DNA from: Desulfarculales bacterium UBA696
GTDB lineage: Bacteria; Desulfobacterota; Syntrophobacteria; Syntrophobacterales; Syntrophobacteraceae
Length of the DNA stretch: 64,000 bases
Assembly: GCA_002298995.1 (NCBI GenBank)
Contig: DBMO01000002.1
Coordinates: forward strand, 1 to 64,000
Direction of reading: 5' to 3'
Below the pieces are notes generated by a model. It was not told where the DNA came from, searched no databases, and worked only from the letters and a program-made list of their open reading frames with translations. The position numbers and the translations under genes were made by a program. Of this stretch, positions 54,721 to 63,773 are shown piece by piece (positions within the stretch are counted from its first letter, which is position 1; every line of letters starts with the position of its first letter).

Positions 54721-55896
54721 ATGCGAGAGGCTGTAATTGTTAGCGCCGTCCGAACACCGCTGGGAAGCTTCAACGGGTCGCTCAGTACTATAAGTGCCAC
54801 GAAACTGGGCGGAATAGTCATAGAGGAAGCTGTCAGGCGTGCAGGCATCGGCAAGGACCAGGTAAACGAAGTGATCATGGGAATGGTGCTCCCGTGCGGA
54901 TACGGCCAGAACCCCGCCAAGCAGGCGGCAATTAAGGCCGGAATGCCCTGGGATGTCGAATGCTTCACCATAAACAAGGTCTGCGGTTCAGGTCTCAAAG
55001 CTGTCATGCTGGCGGCTCAGGCGGTGCAGGCCGGAGACGCTGACATAGTGGTTGCGGGCGGAATGGAAAACATGAGCGCCGCCCCCTACTACCTCGAAAA
55101 GGCGCGGTCCGGGTACCGGATGGGTGATGGGGTCCTGCACGACCACATGGTTCATGACGGGCTGTGGGACATTGTAAACGATTTCCACATGGGGATATCC
55201 AACGAGCTTTGCAGCGAGAGGTACAACGTTTCCCGCGAGGACCAGGACAAATACGCCGCCGAGTCCTACAGGCGCACGCTCAACTCGATCGCCGAGGGCA
55301 AATACCGCGATGAAATCATACCGGTCGAACTCCCGGCACGAAAAGGCGAGAAGGTGGTGTTCAGCGTTGACGAGTGCCCGAGGGAAACCTCATACGAGGC
55401 CATGTCGAAGATGAGACCCGCTTTCAAGGAAGGCGGCGTTACGACCGCCGGCAACGCATCGGTGATAAGCGACGGCGCGGCCGCGGTGGTGGTCATGTCC
55501 AGGGAAAAGGCGGTCGAGCTTGGCTGCAAGGTGATGGGCGCCATTGGGGCACAGGCATCAAGCGGCATCGACATGAAATATGTTCTGGTGGCGCCGATCT
55601 GGGCCATCCCCAAGGTCGCCAAAAAAGGGGGCCTGAACCTTGACGACATAGATATTTTCGAAGTAAACGAGGCTTTCAGCGGCTCTACCGTTGCCGTCAT
55701 AAAGGAGCTGGGCCTTGATACATCGAAAGTTAACGTAACCGGCGGAAGCGTCTCGCTGGGGCATCCCATCGGCGCCAGCGGCTGCCGGCTTCTCGTTACC
55801 ATGCTGCATGAGATGATTCGAAGCAACAAGAAGACCGGCCTCACCACCCTTTGCCTCGGCGGCGGGGAAGCGGTCGCGATGATAGTTAAAAGGTAG
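54721..55896 (+). CDS. Acetyl-CoA acetyltransferase (thiolase), second copy
   Basis: 391 residues from the ATG at 54721, with AGGAGG six bases before (the ATG at 54706 has none). Nucleophile C88 in NKVCGSGLKAV, GHPIGASGCR and C-terminal CLGGGEAVAM are intact. It heads the second cluster with 3-hydroxyacyl-CoA and acyl-CoA dehydrogenases. Compared with the first thiolase it has the same plan but many changes, so it is an old paralogue and not a recent duplication. Confidence 0.95.
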   Translation: MREAVIVSAVRTPLGSFNGSLSTISATKLGGIVIEEAVRRAGIGKDQVNEVIMGMVLPCGYGQNPAKQAAIKAGMPWDVECFTINKVCGSGLKAVMLAAQAVQAGDADIVVAGGMENMSAAPYYLEKARSGYRMGDGVLHDHMVHDGLWDIVNDFHMGISNELCSERYNVSREDQDKYAAESYRRTLNSIAEGKYRDEIIPVELPARKGEKVVFSVDECPRETSYEAMSKMRPAFKEGGVTTAGNASVISDGAAAVVVMSREKAVELGCKVMGAIGAQASSGIDMKYVLVAPIWAIPKVAKKGGLNLDDIDIFEVNEAFSGSTVAVIKELGLDTSKVNVTGGSVSLGHPIGASGCRLLVTMLHEMIRSNKKTGLTTLCLGGGEAVAMIVKR

Positions 55897-55985
55897 GCAG
55901 CCGCAAGAGAGGCAATAGAGATTCTTCGTTATTGTACTAGCCGATTTATTGGATTCAGTTATCGAATAAAGAGGAGGTATACCGC

Positions 55986-56837
55986 ATGGAAATAAAGACA
56001 TTCGGAGTGATTGGCGCCGGCCAGATGGGGAGCGGCATTGCCCAGGTGGCGGCAATGAGCGGCCTCAATGTAATCATGAACGACATTAAGGAAGAATTTG
56101 TCGAGCGCGGCCTGAAAAGCATCACGGGCATCCTGTCAAAGAACGTTGATAAGGGCAAGATGACGGCCGATCAGAAAAATGCCATCCTTGGAAGGCTCAA
56201 GTTGAGCACCAGCCTCAAGGATCTGGCGGCGGCCGATTTCGTGGTCGAGGCTGCAAGCGAGAACGAGAATATAAAATTCGGGATCTTCCGGGAACTCGAA
56301 TCGATCTGTGCCCCGGAAGTGATCCTTGCGAGCAACACCTCATCGATTCCCATCGGCCGCATAGCCGCTCAAACGAAGCGTCCCCCGAAAGTCATCGGCA
56401 TGCACTTCATGAACCCCGTCCCGGTGATGAAGCTCGTAGAAATAATCCGCGGCATAGCAACATCGGATGAGACCTTTCAGACGACTTGGGACCTTTCCGT
56501 AAAATTCGACAAAACACCGGCGCTTTCAAACGATTACCCCGGCTTTATAGCAAACCGAATCCTCATGCCGATGATCAACGAGGCCGTCTACGCTCTTTAC
56601 CATGGGGTTGGGACGCGCGAGGACATCGACACCGTGATGAAGCTTGGCATGAACCACCCGATGGGGCCGCTTACACTGGCCGACCTGATCGGACTCGATA
56701 CCTGCCTTGCAATAATGGAGACCCTCTACAGCGGCTTTTGCGATTCCAAGTACCGCCCCTGCCCGCTTCTGCGCAGGTACGTCGAGGCTGGTTGGCTGGG
56801 GCGCAAAACAGGCCGCGGTTTTTACGAGTATCAATAA
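55986..56837 (+). CDS. 3-hydroxyacyl-CoA (3-hydroxybutyryl-CoA) dehydrogenase
   Basis: 283 residues; GAGGAGG before ATG. NAD-binding GAGQMGSGIAQVAA near residues 9-22, catalytic histidine in KVIGMHFMNPVPVM, NDYPGFIANRILMP and GMNHPMGPLTLADLIGLD complete the family. It oxidises 3-hydroxybutyryl-CoA to acetoacetyl-CoA with NAD+. It ends 21 bases before the acyl-CoA dehydrogenase gene. It is the only hydroxyacyl-CoA dehydrogenase in the window, so the two clusters complement each other. Confidence 0.95.
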   Translation: MEIKTFGVIGAGQMGSGIAQVAAMSGLNVIMNDIKEEFVERGLKSITGILSKNVDKGKMTADQKNAILGRLKLSTSLKDLAAADFVVEAASENENIKFGIFRELESICAPEVILASNTSSIPIGRIAAQTKRPPKVIGMHFMNPVPVMKLVEIIRGIATSDETFQTTWDLSVKFDKTPALSNDYPGFIANRILMPMINEAVYALYHGVGTREDIDTVMKLGMNHPMGPLTLADLIGLDTCLAIMETLYSGFCDSKYRPCPLLRRYVEAGWLGRKTGRGFYEYQ

Positions 56838-56858
56838 AGACCCGAAAGGATCTGCAAA

Positions 56859-58007
56859 ATGGATTTCGAACTAAGCGAAGAGCTAAGAATCATTCAAGAC
56901 ATGGCGGCCAAGTTCGCCAAGCACGAACTCGAACCTGTTGCTGCCGAACTAGACAGGACGAAAGACCGCAACCTCCTTAAGCAGAACCTGAAAAAACTTG
57001 CCGAACTCGGTTTCATGGGCCTCAACATCGACCCTGAATACGGAGGGACCGGGGCCGGCACAATGGCCTTTTCGGTCGTGATGACGGAACTCGGCCGCGC
57101 GTGTGCCGCAACCGCTGTTACCACCTCGGTCAACAACATGGTCGCCGAAGTTATTCAGGCGGTCGGCTCCGAGGAGCTAAAGAAAAAGTACATCCCGCCG
57201 ATTTGCGACGGGACCTATCCGGCCGGCAGCTTCGGCCTGACCGAGACATGCGCGGGATCCGACCCCGCCGCCATGCGCACATCCGCCGTCCTGGACGGAG
57301 ATCACTACGTCCTGAACGGCAGCAAGATATTCATATCCAGTGCTGAGTACGCGGGCGTTTTCGTCATCTGGGCCGTTACCGACAAGGACGCCAGGAAAGG
57401 AAAGGGGATCAGCGCCTTCCTGGTGGAGCCTTCTTTTCCGGGTTTTATTATCGGAAAAGATGAAGTGAAAATGGGCCAGAAGGCTTCGTGTACCAATGAA
57501 CTGGTCTTCGAGGACTGCAAAGTTCCCAAGGAAAACATGCTGGGCAAGCTTAACGACGGATTCAGGATCGCCGTGGCCGAACTCGCCGGCGGACGGATCG
57601 GGATAGGGTCGATGGCGCTTGGCATCGGCCTTGCCGCAATGGATTACGCCACCAAATACACGAAGGAAAGGGTCCAGTTCGATCAACCCCTATCCTCGCA
57701 GCAGGCTATCCAGTGGATGATCGCTGACAACTACACCCGCCTCGAGGCCGCAAGGCTGCTCCTTCTTCGGGCCGCGCACCTCAAGGACCAGGGCAAGTAT
57801 TACGCAAAAGAGGCCTCGATGGCCAAGCTCTATGCGACCGAATCGGCCAACAAGGCCTGCTACGACGCCATCCAGATGCTCGGCGGATACGGCTACACCA
57901 ATGACTTCCCCATCGAGCGCTTTGCGAGGGACGTCCGCATAACCACCATCTACGAAGGAACAAGCGAAATCCAGCGAATCATCATCGCACGCGAATTGCT
58001 AAAGTAG
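56859..58007 (+). CDS. Acyl-CoA dehydrogenase, short-chain type, second copy
   Basis: 382 residues. FAD enzyme with SFGLTETCAGSDP, QMLGGYGYTNDFPIERFARD and catalytic Glu in IYEGTSEIQR. Same length as the first copy but clearly divergent, with MSVCNSLYN replaced by VTTSVNNMVAE. It is the last gene of the second cluster and ends before a family A palindrome. Different chain-length or branched substrates for the two copies are possible. Confidence 0.94.
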   Translation: MDFELSEELRIIQDMAAKFAKHELEPVAAELDRTKDRNLLKQNLKKLAELGFMGLNIDPEYGGTGAGTMAFSVVMTELGRACAATAVTTSVNNMVAEVIQAVGSEELKKKYIPPICDGTYPAGSFGLTETCAGSDPAAMRTSAVLDGDHYVLNGSKIFISSAEYAGVFVIWAVTDKDARKGKGISAFLVEPSFPGFIIGKDEVKMGQKASCTNELVFEDCKVPKENMLGKLNDGFRIAVAELAGGRIGIGSMALGIGLAAMDYATKYTKERVQFDQPLSSQQAIQWMIADNYTRLEAARLLLLRAAHLKDQGKYYAKEASMAKLYATESANKACYDAIQMLGGYGYTNDFPIERFARDVRITTIYEGTSEIQRIIIARELLK

Positions 58008-58058
58008 GCGGAAACGAAAAACACCAAACGCTGCATCGCGGGCGAAGACCGAAATAAA

Positions 58059-58093
58059 GTGGGGTGCGCACGGCAAAACCGTGCCCACCCCAC
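58059..58093. repeat. Family A palindrome, best copy
   Basis: GTGGGGTGCGCACGG and ACCGTGCCCACCCCAC nearly close on a four-base loop, 51 bases after the acyl-CoA dehydrogenase stop. It may also end the operon's transcript. Confidence 0.75.
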
Positions 58094-58193
58094 AACCTTT
58101 TAGAGAGCAATTAGCGGGTCTAACACACCGGGGTTATGCAGACGAAGCTATACCATGGATAGGGTGAAAATTATCAGAGGGCGCATTGAGTGA

Positions 58194-58448
58194 CGGGGCA
58201 GGCCGGGAAAGTCGCGGGACAACCCAAACCGCATGTGCGGAAACGTCGCGCAGTGGCTGCAAGCGAAATCGAGTCTGAGGCGATATGGGTGATGCCGGGT
58301 ATCGCTGCTCGAAGGAAGCGATCTGAGCCATGATGCGGAGGTGTCGGTCGATAGCCTGCCCCGGTTGTAACTCAGGAAGACACATCCGCACCTGAATGTC
58401 AAGGAATAATAAAAGGCCGAATGGCAAAAAACGCCATCGGCCTGATTT
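58194..58448 (+). ncRNA. Candidate structured RNA with terminator
   Basis: In a 535-base gap without credible genes, CGGGGCAGGC (58194-58203) and GCCTGCCCCG (58354-58363) form a perfect ten-base-pair closing helix. Inside lie hairpins CCGC-atgt-GCGG (58229-58240), GCAG-tgg-CTGC (58250-58260) and ATCGCT/AGCGAT (58301-58322). A terminator-like stem, AGGCCGaATGGC/GCCATCGGCCT with a T-rich tail, follows at 58414-58448. I recognise no known class: it is not tmRNA, RNase P, SRP or a standard riboswitch. A decayed group II intron is possible. Strand is inferred from the terminator. Confidence 0.45.
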
Positions 58449-58542
58449 AATTAAAAAACCTCGGAAAAAAAACTGTGTGTATTTAACACCGGACTAACAG
58501 AACCCGCCAGTTAGCCGAGATCCGGTTCTGCCGGGCTTCCCT

Positions 58543-58701
58543 CTAGATTTCCGATAAACCCTCTCCCGGCGCGATGGTCAGCCCTGGCTTGGAATGCTCT
58601 TTCTCCCATTTGCCGTCGTTGCAGACCATGTCTTCGCCAAACATGGGAAGAGCTGCCCCGTGCGAGTAACACTTGCCTTCGTAAACGCAATCTTTTCTCA
58701 T
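58543..58701 (-). CDS. 52-residue three-cysteine protein
   Basis: Starts at the ATG at 58701 with a perfect GGAGG six or seven bases upstream and stops at 58543. Sequence features: C5, C11 and C27 in CVYEGKCYSHGA and MVCNDGKWEK, an acidic-basic mix, and a tail ending APGEGLSEI. The spacing (C-x-Y-x-G-x-C-Y-S-x-G-A ... C-x-x-G-x-W) resembles small secreted or metal-binding domains such as the DUF1496 kind, but no signal peptide is present. Function unknown. Confidence 0.7.
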   Translation of the reverse strand: MRKDCVYEGKCYSHGAALPMFGEDMVCNDGKWEKEHSKPGLTIAPGEGLSEI

Positions 58702-58935
58702 CGGGATACCTCCAATTTGGATCGATAAGTATCTTCCTTAATTAAGCACTGCTCGTGCCTATCTCCAGTGAGCATTCCCGATGCCGCAAAAACATCAAAT
58801 TCTAAGAATGGAACAGATTGGGTTAGGGCTAAAACCGGTTACTTGCTGGAAGTGGCCATGTGGGGGCAGGACCTCCGTTTCTGAGGTCTCAGGAGGAGCT
58901 TCTATCGGGGCCGGGCATTTGCGAGTCGTAAAAAG

Positions 58936-58968
58936 AGAGTGGGCACGTCGGAAAACCGTGCCCACTCT
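58936..58968. repeat. Family A palindrome
   Basis: AGAGTGGGCACG and CGTGCCCACTCT flank nine bases, 66 bases past the end of etfA. The rest of the 330-base stretch between the small three-cysteine gene and etfA shows nothing else. Confidence 0.7.
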
Positions 58969-59033
58969 GCTGCCGTACTTGATTATAGGGATTTATTTTT
59001 TGGGACTGAGTGATAGCACCCGGCCAAAAATCA

Positions 59034-60020
59034 TCAGGAATTCTTGAGTTTTTTCACCTCTTCGGTAAGTGCCGGGACAAAAGTAAAGAGGTCCTCGATT
59101 ATCCCGTAGTCGGCCTTGGTGAAAATCGGAGCATCGGCATCCTTGTTAACCGCAACAATGTATTTCGAATAGCCCATGCCGGCAAGATGCTGAATGGCCC
59201 CGGAGATTCCCACGGCAATGTAGAGGTTGGGGTTTACAACCTTTCCCGTCTGCCCCACCTGGTCCGAGTGCGGGCGCCAGCCGGAATCCACCGCTGCGCG
59301 CGAGGCGCCAACGGCTGCGCCCAGCTGTCCCGCCAGATCTTCGAGCATGGCGTAATTGGCGGCATCTTTCATTCCCCGGCCACCGGAGACGATTATCTCG
59401 GCCTCGGTGAGTTCGACCTTTCCGGAGGTATCGAGTTCGTATTTCAGGACGCTCGCCCGTGGTTTTGGTATAGGGGCGCTGGCAGCCTCGATTTCGGCCT
59501 TCCTGCTTTCATCGAGGAGCTGGGTCTGCATTATGTTGGGACGAATCGAGAGCAGCGGTGGGACCCCATCCGCCCACTCACACCAGGCGAAGCATTTGCC
59601 CGAAAACATGGGCCACTTTGCCTTGATCTTGCCGTCGTCGCCCACAACAACTTCGATCACGTCCTGGAGGAGCGTAACATTCATGCGTGCGCCAAGGCGC
59701 GCCCCGAGGTCCCTGCCGTCAACCGATGCCGGAAGCAATACGGCGGCTGGATCGAGCTGTTTCAGTACTTCAGCGATAACCGGTACGAATACGCCGGCAA
59801 GGTAGTATTCAAGGGCAGGATCGTCGACCACGTAGACCTTATCGACCCCATATTTGCCAAGGTCGGGAGCCTTTGCGGAAATGCCCGAACCCAGAGCAAC
59901 CGCCACAAGCCCCGTCCCCAGGGCATCAGCTATCCTTCTCCCCTCGCTCGCGACCTCATGGGTAACGCGGCGAAAGTCTCCGTTACGATATTCCGTGATT
60001 ATGCAAACATTCTTTGCCAT
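59034..60020 (-). CDS. etfA: Electron transfer flavoprotein alpha subunit
   Basis: 328 residues; GAGAGGAG before ATG. The C-terminal FAD domain has VSGGRGMKDAANY, AAVGASRAAVDSGW, VGQTGKVVNPNLYIAVGISGA and VAVNKDADAPIFTKADYG, the ETF-alpha signature. No extra ferredoxin domain is fused. It takes electrons from the acyl-CoA dehydrogenases. It follows etfB by 16 bases. A membrane ETF:quinone oxidoreductase gene is not in the window. Confidence 0.95.
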   Translation of the reverse strand: MAKNVCIITEYRNGDFRRVTHEVASEGRRIADALGTGLVAVALGSGISAKAPDLGKYGVDKVYVVDDPALEYYLAGVFVPVIAEVLKQLDPAAVLLPASVDGRDLGARLGARMNVTLLQDVIEVVVGDDGKIKAKWPMFSGKCFAWCEWADGVPPLLSIRPNIMQTQLLDESRKAEIEAASAPIPKPRASVLKYELDTSGKVELTEAEIIVSGGRGMKDAANYAMLEDLAGQLGAAVGASRAAVDSGWRPHSDQVGQTGKVVNPNLYIAVGISGAIQHLAGMGYSKYIVAVNKDADAPIFTKADYGIIEDLFTFVPALTEEVKKLKNS

Positions 60021-60036
60021 TGGAACGACTCCTCTC

Positions 60037-60834
60037 TCAGATGACTCTGGCTTCTTCGCGAAGCAGCTTTACAAGCTCCCTTGCCTTGCCGGAAGTATCC
60101 AGCCCTCCGTCGATTATCTTGCCGGCCTTGCGCTGAGGCGGCAATTCGAGCGAGGTAATCCGGATTCTCGCCTTATCGGGAGAGAAGTCGGCGGGATCGA
60201 GACCCAGGTCCGTGAGCTTCTTCACGGCGAGAGGTTTCTTCTTGGCCTTCATAATACCGGGCAAAGATGCATAGCGCGGATTCCAGACCGCGTGAGAGCC
60301 GCCGAAGGTGACCAGAACGGGCAGAGGCGCCTTCAGCGTGACCTTGCCGCCCTCGATGGGCCGCTCTATTGTAATATCCTTCCCGTCCGATTCCATTGAA
60401 ATGGCGAGCGCGAAGTGGGGCCATCCGAGCATCTCGGCAAGTATTGCGCCCCGCTGGCCCTGGTCGTAGTCAACCGTTCGGGACCCTATGAAGATGATGT
60501 CGGGATTCTTCTCTTTCGCGGCGGCTACAAGTGCCCTGGTTACCCGCAGGAAATCGGCGTCTCTCATTTGAGGATCGTCGATCAGTACTGCGTCGTCTGC
60601 TCCCATTGCAAGCGCGGTCCTCAGCGCCTCGACAACTCTCTGCGCACCGAAACTGATGACGGTTACCGTTCCGCCGTGTTTTTCCTTGAGGCGCAGGGCT
60701 GCCTCGATGGCGAATTCGTCGTAGGGGTTAATTATCCATTTGATGTCCGAAGTGACTATGCGTTTGTTGTCCGGCGCCAGCCGAATAACTGTCTCGGTAT
60801 CCGGCGTTTGCTTGATTATGACGACAATGTTCAC
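60037..60834 (-). CDS. etfB: Electron transfer flavoprotein beta subunit
   Basis: 265 residues; GTG start with GGAGG five bases before. It opens with MNIVVIIKQTPDTE and carries NPYDEFAIEAALRLKEK, the ETF-beta block; SRTVDYDQGQRGAILAEMLGWPH matches the AMP-binding region. It pairs with EtfA as an AMP/FAD heterodimer. The etfBA operon points toward the second beta-oxidation cluster from the opposite strand. Whether this ETF is a simple carrier or bifurcating cannot be decided here. Confidence 0.95.
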   Translation of the reverse strand: MNIVVIIKQTPDTETVIRLAPDNKRIVTSDIKWIINPYDEFAIEAALRLKEKHGGTVTVISFGAQRVVEALRTALAMGADDAVLIDDPQMRDADFLRVTRALVAAAKEKNPDIIFIGSRTVDYDQGQRGAILAEMLGWPHFALAISMESDGKDITIERPIEGGKVTLKAPLPVLVTFGGSHAVWNPRYASLPGIMKAKKKPLAVKKLTDLGLDPADFSPDKARIRITSLELPPQRKAGKIIDGGLDTSGKARELVKLLREEARVI

Positions 60835-61328
60835 TGCGTCCTCCTTCCGTTCGCAATCGATACGGATTCTAGAGAATAATGGTGGGGAGATGGAATTACT
60901 GCTGTTGTTTCTCCTAAGGGCCTTAAACTAATGATTTTCTGCCGCCCAGGCAGAAATACCGGTTCGGTTTCCATTGGAAACTTTTCTGAAAAAGTCTGGG
61001 ACTCGGCGCCTGCTTCAGAATGAATATCCAAATTAGCCGAAATGAATTCGATTGCTGCCCTTCAGTTCGTGGGCTCAAGAAGAACGCTTATATTTGACAA
61101 CGAGTACGAGGAAATCCAGAACGCGGGCAATCGCCAACTATTAACATACTCTCGGATGCTGCTCAAGATGAAAAAAGTACAAGCCTGCTATAATTAGACA
61201 GTAGCGGGCGTTTTTCCAGCCGAGGAACCCGCGACCTTCCGCGTAGGCAGATACAACTCCACCGTCTTCTCATCAAAAGCAGGACCATTAGTGATGCCCG
61301 GGCGGGAAAATCCAGGAACTGACTACGC
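60835..61328. other. Intergenic region upstream of etfBA
   Basis: About 490 bases between the etfB start and the end of the Fur-family gene on the same strand. No gene, repeat or RNA is convincing. TATAAT at 61189-61194 has no partner at proper spacing. The etfBA promoter should lie near the left end. Confidence 0.35.
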
Positions 61329-61760
61329 TCAGGAGTTGCCAGGCTTGCAGGCCGGACAGTATCCCTGTAGGACAACCTGTTGCCTGACTACTTGAAAACC
61401 ATGGTTTTCCGGAATCGCGATCCTCTGTTCACCGACCATCCCGTCGGCGTCCTGGATCGATTGGCAATCAAGGCATACCAGGTGATGGTGAGACCCCATC
61501 TTGGCGTCGTAGCGGGCTACTTCAGTAACCGGGCTCACCTTCTGGATCAATTCGACCTCATAGAATTTCTCGAGGGTCTTGTATACCGTTCCAAGCGAAA
61601 TCATTGGGAAGCGCTTCTTTACCTGCTGATAAATGGTTTCGGCGCTTGGGTGATCCTTCGTAAAATAGAGGGCCTGGTAGATAGCCAGCCTTTGGTAGGT
61701 TACCTGTAAGCCGTGGTCGCGTAGAGTAGCAATGAAATCCTTATCGTTTTTCCCCTCCAT
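61329..61760 (-). CDS. Fur-family regulator (PerR/Fur-like)
   Basis: 143 residues; GAGGAAAG before ATG. A winged helix with QVTYQRLAIYQALY and PSAETIYQQVKKRFPMISLGTVYKTL is followed by a metal-binding dimer domain with GSHHHLVCLDC and CPAC. The two CxxC pairs fit the structural zinc site of PerR-like proteins, and the H-H-H segment the regulatory metal site. Peroxide or iron sensing is likely; which one cannot be read from sequence alone. The upstream AT-rich region (61761-61883) has an imperfect TTAG..CTAA dyad that may serve autoregulation. Confidence 0.9.
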   Translation of the reverse strand: MEGKNDKDFIATLRDHGLQVTYQRLAIYQALYFTKDHPSAETIYQQVKKRFPMISLGTVYKTLEKFYEVELIQKVSPVTEVARYDAKMGSHHHLVCLDCQSIQDADGMVGEQRIAIPENHGFQVVRQQVVLQGYCPACKPGNS

Positions 61761-61883
61761 TTACTCTTTCCTCTTCTTGGGCGTTCGGATCAATTTGAGA
61801 GAGCGATTAGCAGAATAATACTAACCTATCTTATACACAAACAAGAAATTGCGCAAGGTTAATCTTTTGATAATGTGTATTTT

Positions 61884-63773
61884 TTAAGCAGCACTGTCCA
61901 CATTGGATGCCTGTTCGCGAAATCTCTTGAGATATACTAGTAAAACCGAAATTGCCGCCGGGGTAATTCCAGGTATCCTTGACGCCTGCCCAAGCGATAG
62001 AGGGCGAACTTCATCCAGTTTCTGCCGTACTTCATTTGAAAGGCCGGGCACGCGGGCATAAGGAAAATCGGCAGGGATAAGCATCCCCTCCATTTGCCTG
62101 AACTTAACGACCTCGGCCTCCTGCCGCCTTAAATACCCCTCGTACTTGCACTCGATTTCCACCTGCTCCTTCGTGCGCTCCGATAGGGCAAGCGAGGGCG
62201 AATCAAGCTGCTCGATATCTACGTAAGAAAGTTCGGGACGCTTTAGCAGTTTGTCCAGCGAAGCCGGTTCTTCTAGCGGGTTCGAGCCTTTCCTGACAAG
62301 GATCTCATTGGCCTGGGCGGAGGGGCGCACAAACGTCCTGCGCAGCCGCTCTATCTCGGCCCCGACAGCCTCTCTGCGATCAACAAGTTCACGGTGGACC
62401 GCGCCGGAATGCAGGCCAAGTTCGTAGCCCTTTTCAAGCAGCCGCAGATCCGCGTTATCCTCCCTCAGGAGCAGCCTGTACTCGGAGCGGGAAGTAAATA
62501 TGCGATACGGCTCATTGGTGCCTTTAGTAACCAGATCATCTATCATTACTGCTATATAGGCTACCGAGCGATCCAATATAAAAGGTTTTCGCTTCTGCAC
62601 CTTTAGCGCGGCGTTTATGCCAGCCCAAAGCCCCTGCGCGGCCGCCTCCTCGTAGCCCGAGGTGCCGTTTATCTGACCGGCAAAGAAAAGTCCTTCGACC
62701 GGTTTGGTTTCAAGTGTCGGATATAACTGGGTGGGTTGAACGAAATCGTATTCAATCGCATAGGCCGGGCGCATGACCTCGGCGCACTCTAGACCCGGGA
62801 CCGAATGAACAAGCTGGAGTTGAACTTCCGCTGGAAGCGAATTCCCCGTCCCGCTCGCGTACACCTCTTCGGTATCGAGCCCCTCGGGCTCGAGTATTAT
62901 CTGGTGGAAGTCCTTGTGGGGGAATTTTATCACCTTGTCTTCAAGCGAGGGACAGTAGCGGGCGGAAACACCCTGGATGCTGCCGTTGTAGAGCGGTGAA
63001 AGGCTTATGTTGCAGCGGATGAGATCATGCGTGCGCTCGCTCGTTCGCCCGATATGACACGAAACCTGGGGGAGCTCAATCCTGTCTGTAAACAGTGAAA
63101 AGGGCCTGGGGTTGGGATCTCCCGGCTGCTCCTTGAAGAGCGAAAAATCGATGCTGCGCCTCTGGATTCTCGCAGGGGTGCCTGTCTTCATCCTCCCGAG
63201 AACGAACCCGAGGCTGTTTAGCTGGTCGGCAAGGGCATTTGACGGAAATTCCCCCGCCCTGCCGGATTGGATCCTGCACTTGCCGATATGGATAAGTCCG
63301 TGAAGAAACGTGCCGGTTGCCAGCACCACCGAGGGAGCTTCATGGAACATGCCGTGCTGGTCGAGAATGCCTGTTACCCTGCCGTCCTCAACCAGGAGCG
63401 ATTCAACCATGGCCTGCTTGAGTTCGAGGTTGGGCTGAAGCTCCATCCGGTGTTTCATTGCCGTGCGGTAGCGCACCTTGTCGTTTTGGGTGCGGGTGCC
63501 GCGAACCGCCGGGCCCTTTTTTGTATTGAGGCACCTGAACTGGATAGCGGTCAGGTCGGATACCCTGCCCATCTCACCGCCAAGAGCGTCGATCTCGCGG
63601 ACCAAATTGCCCTTGCCGATCCCGCCGATAGAGGGCGAGCACGGCATGTGGGCCACCGTATCCAGGTAGATCGAAAGAACAAGGGTCCTGCAGCCAAGCC
63701 GCGCCGATGCCAGGGCGGCCTCACAACCCGCATGCCCCGCCCCCACAATTATTACGTCGTATTTTCCCGCCAT
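61884..63773 (-). CDS. mnmG: tRNA uridine-5-carboxymethylaminomethyl modification enzyme MnmG
   Basis: 629 residues. FAD enzyme that, with MnmE, modifies U34 of certain tRNAs. FAD site VIIVGAGHAGCEAA (residues 7-20), PCSPSIGGIGKGNLVREIDALGG, the cysteine-bearing RCLNTKKGPAVRGTR, the C-terminal RSEYRLLLREDNAD and the GidA-associated helical domain up to SRIPGITPAAISVLLVYLK are all intact. mnmE is not in the visible flank. The final ~230 bases of the window past its start show no gene. Confidence 0.96.
   Translation of the reverse strand: MAGKYDVIIVGAGHAGCEAALASARLGCRTLVLSIYLDTVAHMPCSPSIGGIGKGNLVREIDALGGEMGRVSDLTAIQFRCLNTKKGPAVRGTRTQNDKVRYRTAMKHRMELQPNLELKQAMVESLLVEDGRVTGILDQHGMFHEAPSVVLATGTFLHGLIHIGKCRIQSGRAGEFPSNALADQLNSLGFVLGRMKTGTPARIQRRSIDFSLFKEQPGDPNPRPFSLFTDRIELPQVSCHIGRTSERTHDLIRCNISLSPLYNGSIQGVSARYCPSLEDKVIKFPHKDFHQIILEPEGLDTEEVYASGTGNSLPAEVQLQLVHSVPGLECAEVMRPAYAIEYDFVQPTQLYPTLETKPVEGLFFAGQINGTSGYEEAAAQGLWAGINAALKVQKRKPFILDRSVAYIAVMIDDLVTKGTNEPYRIFTSRSEYRLLLREDNADLRLLEKGYELGLHSGAVHRELVDRREAVGAEIERLRRTFVRPSAQANEILVRKGSNPLEEPASLDKLLKRPELSYVDIEQLDSPSLALSERTKEQVEIECKYEGYLRRQEAEVVKFRQMEGMLIPADFPYARVPGLSNEVRQKLDEVRPLSLGQASRIPGITPAAISVLLVYLKRFREQASNVDSAA

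Noticed and set aside
58134..58427. Minus-strand frame of 97 codons in the gap after the second acyl-CoA dehydrogenase
   Set aside because: Composition looks random, no ribosome site, and the stretch is better explained by RNA stems and a terminator on the plus strand.
59010..60044. Plus-strand frame of 344 codons opposite etfA
   Set aside because: Antisense shadow of a clear ETF alpha gene; its translation has no recognisable motif.
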